From Vagococcus elongatus (lineage in GTDB: Bacteria > Bacillota > Bacilli > Lactobacillales > Vagococcaceae), in assembly GCF_003987645.1 (NCBI RefSeq), contig NZ_NGKA01000004.1:80960-144959 (forward strand): a DNA stretch of 64,000 nt, in the 5' to 3' direction. Below, piece after piece: positions 57,517-64,000 of this stretch. The position numbers were made by a program, and so were the translations under genes. The notes beneath the pieces are model-generated. The model was not told where the DNA came from. It did not search any database and saw nothing but the letters and a program-made list of their open reading frames with translations. How positions within the stretch are numbered: position 1 is the stretch's first letter; every line of letters begins with the position of its first letter.

Positions 57517-58800
57517 CTACTTGGATCGTTCAGTATTCCAAGTATCAATCAGCTTCTTACTTAATTCTTCCCATGTAGAATTTTCAGCCGCATAGGATTG
57601 AATTTCCACACCGATAATATTTTGACCATAGCCATCAGGATATGAACTATGAACCCAAGGAACAGCCTTTCCATCACTCAAATATCGATAAATTTCTTTA
57701 GATAACGGATCCTTGATATCATCACTTGAAAAATTAGTATAGGCAGGAATGAAATCAAAATCATCTACAATAGATGTCATAGCTTCTTCATCTGTATACA
57801 TCCAATTAATAAATTCGATTGATGCTTCAATTTCTTTTTCACTTTTATTACTGTTGACACACCAGTACCAAGCAGGACCAGCTACTATTTTACCTTCTGT
57901 TTCAGATTCAACATACATTGGTACAATGCCTAATTTTTCTTTGGCAAAAGTATCATCTAAACTGTTTAACGTCGGAACAATCCAGTTTCCTTGATGAATG
58001 ACTGCTACTTTATCTCCAGCAAACATTTCTTCCACAGAAGTAGAGTAGTCCATGGATTCCAAAGGTTTGGCATTATATTTAATCGCTAAGTCTATATTTT
58101 CTTTCATTTGATCTGCATATTCAAATTTTAACTCCTCGGCAGAATATGTCTCAAGAATACTATTGTTGAATTCAGGTGCTAAAAAATTGGCACTAAACTG
58201 ACCTGTCACCCATGTTTCGCCACCGCTAAATCCAAACACTCCTTTTAAGCCTAATTCGTCTTTTTTAGAATCCAGCGTTTCTACTGCAGACTTAAAATCA
58301 GCAAATGATGTGATTTTTTCAATTGGAACACCTGCTGCTTCAAAGATTTCCTTATTAACTAACCAACCATAACCCTCAATATTCATTGGTAGTCCCACAA
58401 CTTTCCCATCATAAGTTGCCCCTTCTAAAGTTCCATCAATCGCTTTTTTGGTTAAGTTTGTATCTGACAAATCATATAAAGTGTGACTCCATGCTTTTGC
58501 ATGTGATAGCCCTGCCAACATAAATACTGCTGGTTCATCCCCTGAAGAAAACTTCGCCTGTAAGGCTGCTGTTGCGTCCGTCCCCCCTCCAACAGTCGTC
58601 ATATTGATATCAATATCTGGATGGGACTCCTCAAACTTTTCAACAAGGTTGTCCATCTGCTCAGCTGTTTCTGTTTTGATATTAAAGACTTCAACCGTTG
58701 CTTTTTCTGAAGACTCTTTTTTTGAATCTGAATTAGAACACGCTGTCAGACCAACCGCACCCATTAAAACTAATGAAGAAATCAGCAACTTTTTTTTCAT
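57517..58800 (-). CDS. ABC transporter sugar-binding lipoprotein
   Basis: This family-1 solute-binding protein has 427 residues from the ATG at 58798-58800, which has GAGG 8 bases upstream; the ATG 6 bases earlier is too close. The signal peptide ends in the lipobox LTAC, giving lipidated C21, followed by a Ser/Lys-rich linker. The body has the usual features (GGGTDATAALQAKFSSG; GWLVNKEIFEAAGVP; AVIHQGNWIVP). It is placed between xylA and the permease genes. Ligand not provable; an alpha-xyloside is inferred from the operon. Confidence 0.92.
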   Translation of the reverse strand: MKKKLLISSLVLMGAVGLTACSNSDSKKESSEKATVEVFNIKTETAEQMDNLVEKFEESHPDIDINMTTVGGGTDATAALQAKFSSGDEPAVFMLAGLSHAKAWSHTLYDLSDTNLTKKAIDGTLEGATYDGKVVGLPMNIEGYGWLVNKEIFEAAGVPIEKITSFADFKSAVETLDSKKDELGLKGVFGFSGGETWVTGQFSANFLAPEFNNSILETYSAEELKFEYADQMKENIDLAIKYNAKPLESMDYSTSVEEMFAGDKVAVIHQGNWIVPTLNSLDDTFAKEKLGIVPMYVESETEGKIVAGPAWYWCVNSNKSEKEIEASIEFINWMYTDEEAMTSIVDDFDFIPAYTNFSSDDIKDPLSKEIYRYLSDGKAVPWVHSSYPDGYGQNIIGVEIQSYAAENSTWEELSKKLIDTWNTERSK

Positions 58801-58832
58801 TTCCATAACCTCATTTCTTTTATTTAAAATAG

Positions 58833-60140
58833 TTAAACTAAATAATCATTCAACAAAGACTTCACATATTCCAAATGACTAGACTCCAGTTTTGGATCAT
58901 CATGCTCCAAAGCGTAAGCAGTCAAACTTTCCAAGTCCTCAGAATCAGCCAATATCTTGGCACCGATGCCTTCCTTGAAACTCCCGTACCGTTTATCTTT
59001 CAAGTCATCGAAGAAGCGATCTTCTTTCAGTTTCGCAGCTGCTTTCAAGCCGCGGGCAAACGTATCCATTCCGGCAATATGAGCCAACAATAAATCATCC
59101 ATTTCAAAAGATGAACGACGGACTTTAGAGTCAAAGTTGATGCCACCTGGAGCAATTCCGCCATTTTCCAAGAGTTCATACATCGCCAATGTGGCATCAT
59201 AAATATTGGTAGGAAATTCATCGGTGTCCCAGCCAAGCAACATGTCCCCTTGGTTGGCATCTATGGACCCCAACGCATCATTGATCCGGGCCACATGAAG
59301 CTCATGTTCAAACGTATGGCCTGCTAAAGTGGCATGGTTGGCTTCCAAATTCAGCTTGAATTCTCCCACTAAATCGTATTTTTGAATAAAAGCTAATGTG
59401 GTCGCAGCATCAAAGTCATATTGATGTTTTGACGGCTCTTTTGGTTTTGGTTCAAGCAGAAACTGCGGTTTATGCCCAATTTTTTCCCCGTAAGCGATAG
59501 CCATTTTAAACAAACGGGCAATATTTTCTTCCTCGAACTTCATGTCCGTGTTCAGAAGAGATTCATAACCTTCCCGTCCGCCCCAGAACACATAGTTCTT
59601 GCCATCAAGTTTTTTACTCAAGTCTAAACCTTTTTTCACTTGCGCAGCAGCATAAGCGTAAACTTCCGCATTGTTGGTTGAAGCAGCCCCATTATTAAAT
59701 CGAGGATGAGAAAACATATTCGCTGTGTTCCACAACAATTTTATTCCTGTAGCATCCATCTTTTCTTTAATCAAGTCGGTAATTTCATCTAAATTGGCAA
59801 AAAATTCTTCTAAAGAATCCCCAGTAGGTGCGATATCAACATCATGAAAACAAAAATACCCCACACCTAATTTTTCAAGAATTTCAAAAAAAGCATCCAC
59901 ACGATTTTTAGCTGTTTCCATCGGATCAGCTGTTTCCCAAGTACGAATATTCACAGGGTCACCGAATGGATCTGTCCCATCTTGTGTCATTGTGTGCCAG
60001 TAAGCAACAGCAAATGGCAAGTGTTCTCCCATTGTTTTTCCTAAAATAACCTCTTCAGGATTAAAATGGCGAAACGCAAACGGATTTTTAGTTTCTGTAC
60101 CTTCATACTTGATTTTATCTACATTTGGAAAATAACTCAC
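58833..60140 (-). CDS. xylA: Xylose isomerase
   Basis: This 435-residue enzyme converts D-xylose to D-xylulose. It shows FCFHDVDIAPTGDSLEEF (His and Asp of the active site, about 97-114), FLLEPKPKEPSKHQYD (metal ligands) and NLEANHATLAGHTFEHEL. It is the first gene of the minus-strand operon that continues with the ABC importer, xylS, xylB and a ROK kinase. The promoter upstream overlaps a repressor dyad and a cre-like sequence. Confidence 0.97.
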   Translation of the reverse strand: MSYFPNVDKIKYEGTETKNPFAFRHFNPEEVILGKTMGEHLPFAVAYWHTMTQDGTDPFGDPVNIRTWETADPMETAKNRVDAFFEILEKLGVGYFCFHDVDIAPTGDSLEEFFANLDEITDLIKEKMDATGIKLLWNTANMFSHPRFNNGAASTNNAEVYAYAAAQVKKGLDLSKKLDGKNYVFWGGREGYESLLNTDMKFEEENIARLFKMAIAYGEKIGHKPQFLLEPKPKEPSKHQYDFDAATTLAFIQKYDLVGEFKLNLEANHATLAGHTFEHELHVARINDALGSIDANQGDMLLGWDTDEFPTNIYDATLAMYELLENGGIAPGGINFDSKVRRSSFEMDDLLLAHIAGMDTFARGLKAAAKLKEDRFFDDLKDKRYGSFKEGIGAKILADSEDLESLTAYALEHDDPKLESSHLEYVKSLLNDYLV

Positions 60141-60171
60141 TTTGACTCCTCCATCCTCTTGATTTTAGTTG

Positions 60172-60245
60172 GTTAGTAAGATAAACTTACTTACAGATAA
60201 AGAATACTACGAGGGTTTGTTTTTGTCAACCGCTTACAGTATAAT
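60172..60245. promoter_or_regulatory. Divergent xylA / xylR promoters with XylR operator and cre-like site
   Basis: For xylA (minus): -35 TTGACA (60224-60229), 17-bp spacer, -10 TATTCT (60201-60206). For xylR (plus): -35 TTGTTT (60217-60222), 17-bp spacer, -10 TATAAT (60240-60245). The two promoters interleave. A dyad GTTAGTAAG-ATAAA-CTTACTTAC (60172-60194) lies at the expected xylA start and fits a ROK-type XylR operator. TGTAAGCGGTTGACA (minus, 60224-60238) resembles a CcpA cre but has one extra base. Confidence 0.7.
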
Positions 60246-60264
60246 TTTTTCAAGGAGTGATGAT

Positions 60265-61419
60265 ATGATTACAAGTAAATATACTATTAGAGAACGCAAT
60301 GAAGCGATTATTCTGCAAAAAATCATTGACGAAAATATTGTTTCAAGAGCTAATTTAGCAACTATCACCAATTTAAATAAAGCATCTGTCTCAGCAATCA
60401 CAAAAAAATTGATGGAAGAAGAATTAATCAAAGAGGTCGGGATCGGCAACGCAAGCAGTCAAGGGGGCCGAAAACCTGTTTTGCTAACTTTCAACAGACG
60501 CTCCTCATTGGTCCTTGCACTAGATATCGGTACCAACTACGTTGAGGGGGTCCTGTCTTTTATTGACGGAACATTTATAGAAACAATAAAAAAACGAAAA
60601 ATAGATATTAATGAACAGACAGTTATTACCCATATTCGAGAAATCATCAGCGAACTCTCAGAATACACTCCTGAAACTAGGCACGGGGTTGTTGGGATGA
60701 CTGTGGCCATCCACGGGATTGTTGTCAACAATGAAATCGTCTATACTCCTAATTACCCTTTAGATCATATTAAGCTTTTTGATGAGTTATCAAACTCATT
60801 CGATTTTCCTATCTTTTTGGAAAATGAAGCGAATTTAGCTGCTCTTGGAGAATACACTTTTTCCTCCAAATTTAATAGTCTAGTTAGCATCAGCATCCAT
60901 GGCGGAATCGGTGCGGGAATTGTTGAGAATGGGCTTTTGAGAAATGGGAAGCACGGAAAAGCAGGAGAAATTGGCCATAGTATTTTGTTCCCGGGAGGAA
61001 AACAGTGTCCCTGTGGTAATGAAGGGTGTTTAGAGCGGTATGCCTCGCACCGGGCCTTATATGACCAGATTGAAGATACATTAAATGTCCATAATATCAA
61101 CTCGGACCGAATCAAAGAATACTATGATGAAAACAATCAGCAGGTCAAAGAAATTCTTCTGGAAAATGCAAATTATCTAAGCATCGGGATCAATAATCTT
61201 TCTTCTTTATACGATCCGGAAATCGTAGTCATCAATAGTTCTGTCTATCAAAAAATCCCTGAACTAATTGATTACTTAAATAAAAATTTGGTTAGCCGAT
61301 TTACAAGAGATGTAATCGTCATGAATAGTCCCCTCCAATCCAGCGCAACACTTTTAGGAGCAGTCACCAAGTCAGCACAAAATTTCCTTAATATCCAGAA
61401 TTTAAAGTTTATTGACTGA
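60265..61419 (+). CDS. xylR: ROK-family xylose repressor
   Basis: The protein has 384 residues from the ATG at 60265, which has AAGGAG 7 bases upstream. A longer frame starting at 60169 would run through the xylA promoter and is rejected. An N-terminal winged HTH (NEAIILQKIIDENIVSRANL ... NKASVSAITKKLMEE, as pattern) is followed by a ROK domain with ALDIGTNYVEG, ENEANLAALGE and the zinc motif CPCGNEGC (about 247-254). XylR represses xyl genes until xylose binds. It is divergent from xylA and followed by a terminator. Confidence 0.93.
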   Translation: MITSKYTIRERNEAIILQKIIDENIVSRANLATITNLNKASVSAITKKLMEEELIKEVGIGNASSQGGRKPVLLTFNRRSSLVLALDIGTNYVEGVLSFIDGTFIETIKKRKIDINEQTVITHIREIISELSEYTPETRHGVVGMTVAIHGIVVNNEIVYTPNYPLDHIKLFDELSNSFDFPIFLENEANLAALGEYTFSSKFNSLVSISIHGGIGAGIVENGLLRNGKHGKAGEIGHSILFPGGKQCPCGNEGCLERYASHRALYDQIEDTLNVHNINSDRIKEYYDENNQQVKEILLENANYLSIGINNLSSLYDPEIVVINSSVYQKIPELIDYLNKNLVSRFTRDVIVMNSPLQSSATLLGAVTKSAQNFLNIQNLKFID

Positions 61420-61443
61420 TTTTCATATTTTCACTGACAACAT

Positions 61444-61489
61444 AAAAAAACTATTCTAAGCGGACGTGAACCGCTCAGAATAGTTTTTT
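61444..61489. terminator. Bidirectional terminator, xylR / histidine phosphatase
   Basis: AAAAAACTATTCT pairs with AGAATAGTTTTTT, continued by AGCGG/CCGCT. It lies between convergent genes. Confidence 0.85.
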
Positions 61490-61497
61490 ACAAATTA

Positions 61498-62115
61498 TCA
61501 ATCAATAAAACTCGTGTCGTTCCATATGTCTAACACAAATCCGCTGCCATTGCTAAGAATGGTCGACACGCTGGTATTTTTCAAAGGTTTACCTTTTCTA
61601 ATATCCGACAAAGGCACTCCTGTTAATGTGTTCAGCATGATTTGTAAGGTCAGACCATGGGAAACTATCAGGATATCATCATCGGGATGAGAGGTCGCGT
61701 AGTTTTCGAACACAGTTTTAGCCCGCTCAATCAATTGGTAAAAGGACTCTCCCTGATACTCCGCTGGGTCATATTTGTGAGGAAAATGAACTAAGTTTTT
61801 AAATTGTTCCAGATGAGAAAATTCCTTCTCAGGTTTCCCTTCCCAAATACCAAATTCCATTTCCCGCAAATCGTCAACCGTAGTAATATCCAATGATCGG
61901 GTGTGCTGCTCTAAAATCAGACGAGCTGTATCCTGCGCCCGTCCTTGGGGGCTGACTAACACTTCAGAAAATGGGATTTCTCTTAAAAATTTCCCCGCTT
62001 TCCTGGCACCTTCTTGACCTTCAGGCAACAGTGGTGAATCCACTAACCCGCCTTGAAAAAATCTCCGCTGATTGTATTCTGTCTTTCCATGTCTGACACA
62101 GTAAAATGTTGTCAT
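61498..62115 (-). CDS. Histidine phosphatase family protein (phosphoglycerate-mutase-like)
   Basis: The protein has 205 residues from the ATG at 62113-62115, which has AGGAGG 7 bases upstream; a frame 51 bases longer has no such site. The phosphohistidine motif is VRHGKTEYNQ (RHG, H9 in this start), with a second His in LIVSHGLTLQ (about 152-161) and DLREMEFGIWEG in between. It dephosphorylates a small molecule or phosphoprotein; the substrate cannot be told. It is monocistronic. Confidence 0.88.
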   Translation of the reverse strand: MTTFYCVRHGKTEYNQRRFFQGGLVDSPLLPEGQEGARKAGKFLREIPFSEVLVSPQGRAQDTARLILEQHTRSLDITTVDDLREMEFGIWEGKPEKEFSHLEQFKNLVHFPHKYDPAEYQGESFYQLIERAKTVFENYATSHPDDDILIVSHGLTLQIMLNTLTGVPLSDIRKGKPLKNTSVSTILSNGSGFVLDIWNDTSFID

Positions 62116-62226
62116 TAAACATCCTCCTTGATTATTCTCACCTTTATTATACGTGAGCTTGGTCAAAAAGTCATATCAACTGCTGACATAATGATTTTGC
62201 CAGACAATCTTCAAGTAAATGAGTAA

Positions 62227-63222
62227 TTACTCTCCTTGTTTTTCCGGTATGATGTAAGGGGACATCTCTGCGGTTACTCCTATGGAAGAAGTTCTGACAA
62301 AAGGCAGCTTCTCCAATTTCTTCAGATGTTTATTTTGCCCGGTGATCATCACACCAAGTATTTCCACTTCGTCAAATGTTTTCTTGTGGTTTTTTTCGAG
62401 AAATCCTTCGTAATTTTTGATAAAATCCCCAATCATTGGTTGATTTTTCCCGCCATTATAGTGTTCTAAGTTTTTTAGAAAGCCCTCAAAAGAAGTGGTC
62501 AGGTCTTCGGTTTCTCGATTATACGCTTGGAAACCTAAAACTTCTGTCCCTTGAGGACCTGAACTTTCATCCAAAGTATCATCTGATAAAAGATATAGCC
62601 AAACCACATTCACATCATCTGGAAATTGTTTCTTTACTTCCGACCAAAGATAAGGCTGGTCAAAAGAAAGAGCTACTTCGCTGACTTCAGCTGTGTCCCC
62701 AGACATTTTTTGCAAATCTTGAGGGAGGTCTATATCATCCTCTTCGGACCAGCCATCGTAATAGTTTTTTATGTTCGGGTGATAAAATTGAGCCAAAAGC
62801 TGTTTTGTCTGACGGTTATAAAAATAAAGATTTTCCTTAGTTATATGCCAGCCGCCATGCATTTCATTGTAGTCAAACTTTGAACGAAACATCGTATAGT
62901 GATTGGTCAATGTATCCCAAGGGACCACATAACCTGCGATATTTTTTGAACGATTTGAAACAACAGAACCGCCAATAGGTGAACTGTTGACTAAAACTTG
63001 AGAATCGATTGAAACATTAGGTTCTGCAATGGCATTGCGCACAAAAAGGAAATCATTTAGTTCATTTGAATGCCTCTCAGACAATTTATTACACAAGACG
63101 TAACCTGCAGGAAGTAAAACGAGCACGGTCACTACAGAAATCAAAATCATTTTTACTGATTGGCGACGCTTGGCCTTACGTAAGGCTTTGGTTAAATCAG
63201 GGTTTTTTTGGTTATCCATCAT
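62227..63222 (-). CDS. Membrane anti-sigma factor (Sigma_reg_N / Sigma_reg_C type)
   Basis: The 331-residue protein has a short basic cytoplasmic N-terminus (KALRKAKRRQSVK) and one membrane helix (about 24-45, MILISVVTVLVLLPAGYVL). A large extracellular region (46-331) matches the two-domain sigma-regulator layout, including WLYLLSDDTLDESSGPQGTEVLGF and the C-terminal EVEILGVMITG. It is translated from an ATG overlapping the sigma-factor stop by 4 bases. By analogy with YhdL of Bacillus SigM it probably holds the sigma factor at the membrane until envelope stress. Confidence 0.82.
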   Translation of the reverse strand: MMDNQKNPDLTKALRKAKRRQSVKMILISVVTVLVLLPAGYVLCNKLSERHSNELNDFLFVRNAIAEPNVSIDSQVLVNSSPIGGSVVSNRSKNIAGYVVPWDTLTNHYTMFRSKFDYNEMHGGWHITKENLYFYNRQTKQLLAQFYHPNIKNYYDGWSEEDDIDLPQDLQKMSGDTAEVSEVALSFDQPYLWSEVKKQFPDDVNVVWLYLLSDDTLDESSGPQGTEVLGFQAYNRETEDLTTSFEGFLKNLEHYNGGKNQPMIGDFIKNYEGFLEKNHKKTFDEVEILGVMITGQNKHLKKLEKLPFVRTSSIGVTAEMSPYIIPEKQGE

Positions 63223-63698
63223 TGGTTCTCCTTTTCTCTTAGTTGCTTTCTGGCCCGGGCGAGTTTTTGCTTGACAGAATCTTTTTTGATCATCAAAAGC
63301 TGGCTGATTTCTTCATAGCTTAACTCATAATAATATTTCAAAAGCAGAATTTCTTGATACTCTGGTTTGATTTTCGATAATCGGTGCAGCAAAGATTCTC
63401 TCATAAAAAACTTTTCCAACCCATTCTCGGCTTCCGTTAAATCAACCTCTTCCAACGGTGTGGGGTCACGAAATTTCTCTCGCCGTTTAAGATCGATAAA
63501 TTCATTCAGTGCCACACGGAAAAACCAAGGGCGAAGGGAATCTTGGTTGAAAGAGTCTAGTGCCAGCAGTGTTTTATAAAATGTGTTTTGAACCACATCT
63601 TCGGCTTCATGATAAGAGGCGCCTTTTCTCATCAAAAAGTCTGACACGTCTTTTCCTAGCACCAATAGGAAAGAATCCAACCACTCTTCATCTTTCAT
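63219..63698 (-). CDS. ECF-family RNA polymerase sigma factor
   Basis: The protein has 159 residues from the ATG at 63696-63698, with AAGGGGG 6 bases upstream. A TTG two codons earlier is possible but less likely. Region 2 is seen in EAEDVVQNTFYKTLLALDSF with LRPWFFRVALNEFID (about 32-70). Region 4 shows LSYEEISQLLMIKKDSVKQK with LARARKQLR (about 124-153). It is co-translated with its anti-sigma partner. A -10-like TATACT is seen upstream, but no clear ECF autoregulatory promoter was found. Confidence 0.88.
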   Translation of the reverse strand: MKDEEWLDSFLLVLGKDVSDFLMRKGASYHEAEDVVQNTFYKTLLALDSFNQDSLRPWFFRVALNEFIDLKRREKFRDPTPLEEVDLTEAENGLEKFFMRESLLHRLSKIKPEYQEILLLKYYYELSYEEISQLLMIKKDSVKQKLARARKQLREKENQ

Positions 63699-63811
63699 AG
63701 TCAACCCCCTTCACTTAATACAACGAACCAACTAAGAGAAAAGTATACAGTAAACGTCATTTTTTTGAACAGCTGTGGGAATCGAAAAAATAGCATCTAA
63801 TATCAGAAAAT

Positions 63812-63859
63812 AAAAACAAGCTCCCAATCAAAGAAAGTAGTCTTTTGATTGAGAGCTTG
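63812..63859 (-). terminator. Minus-strand terminator of a gene beyond the right edge
   Basis: CAAGCTC/GAGCTTG and CAATCAAA/TTTGATTG pair with one mismatch between them. On the minus strand TTTTTATTTT follows. The gene it serves is outside the window, or it ends a short transcript starting right of it. Confidence 0.65.
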
Positions 63860-63904
63860 CAAGTCTTATTAAACCTGAATTTTTCATACTTCAACCTTTA
63901 AAAG

Positions 63905-63943
63905 TTTTTCTTCCACTTCTTGTGGTGAAAAGTGGAAGAAAAA
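63905..63943. repeat. Inverted repeat near the right edge
   Basis: TTTTTCTTCCACTT pairs with AAGTGGAAGAAAAA (14 bp) around an 11-base loop that contains GTGG, able to pair alternatively with the CCAC of the arm. Function unknown. Confidence 0.45.
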
Positions 63944-64000
63944 ATTATTTTTCAACTTAGTAGGATAAAATCTGATAAAAATTTAAGGAAGCTGGATTCT

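Larger units (their letters stand above)
63699..64000. other. Right-end non-coding region
   Basis: These 302 bp contain the sigma-factor promoter region and two hairpins (63812-63859 and 63905-63943). No gene is visible up to the window end. Confidence 0.5.

Noticed and set aside
60224..60238. Firm CcpA cre site at xylA
   Set aside because: The core TGTAAGCG is good but the right half is displaced by one base from the consensus, so it is noted only as cre-like.
60169..60264. Longer N-terminus for XylR
   Set aside because: It would translate the operator and both promoters; the ATG at 60265 has a strong ribosome site and fits the usual XylR start.

Overview
The window looks like chromosomal DNA of a low-GC Gram-positive bacterium, most likely Lactobacillales and probably Enterococcaceae. 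Reasons: A+T-rich DNA with strong AGGAGG-type ribosome binding sites, SbcDC with a zinc hook, RNase Y, the block radA-yacL-gltX-cysE-cysS-mrnC-rlmB-rae1, the block ymfF-ymfH-ymfI-rodZ-pgsA, and Firmicutes-type regulation (T-box, LexA and Zur boxes). The species cannot be read from the sequence. Most genes lie on the minus strand.

Layout. 1-4.8 kb (minus): tgt start, queA, ruvB, ruvA with a LexA box, and a secreted or membrane-anchored GH18 protein. 5.1-9.8 kb: a DUF368 polyprenyl-phosphate translocase, deoC with its SorC-family regulator and an operator, a YbjQ protein, a nitroreductase behind a perfect palindrome, and a PepSY lipoprotein. 9.8-11.4 kb: a decayed, gene-poor stretch with one cupin gene and a plus-strand gene remnant. 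11.4-16.2 kb: pgsA-rodZ-SDR-M16-M16. 16.5-25.8 kb: mscL, then prs-glmU-purR, znuB-znuC behind a Zur box, rny, and TauE/SafE with a radical-SAM sulfatase-maturase-like enzyme. 26-33.5 kb: sbcD-sbcC-SNF2 helicase, followed on the map by a candidate structured small RNA. 34-37.5 kb: a CmpB-family membrane protein and a divergent NAD(P)-epimerase / double-HTH AraC pair. 37.6-47 kb: housekeeping block rae1, rlmB, mrnC, cysS, cysE (T-box controlled), gltX, yacL, radA, dut.

47.3-61.4 kb is a sugar-utilisation region. An AraC regulator diverges from a cellobiose-type PTS EIIC and a GH1 glycosidase. Next to it is a minus-strand operon: xylose isomerase, ABC sugar-binding lipoprotein, two ABC permeases, a GH31 alpha-xylosidase broken by one in-frame TAG, xylulokinase and a ROK sugar kinase. 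A divergent ROK repressor (XylR) controls it from an overlapping promoter/operator region. Together the genes read as import of an alpha-xyloside such as isoprimeverose, its hydrolysis, and channelling of xylose to xylulose-5-phosphate and of the glucose moiety to a kinase. No ABC ATPase is present and the hydrolase is interrupted.

61.5-64 kb holds a histidine phosphatase, an ECF sigma factor with its membrane anti-sigma factor, and the terminator of a gene lying outside the window.

No CRISPR array, insertion sequence, prophage, rRNA or tRNA gene was recognised. The least explained items are the structured small RNA at 33.78-33.94 kb, the amber-interrupted alpha-xylosidase, and the remnant at about 11 kb.
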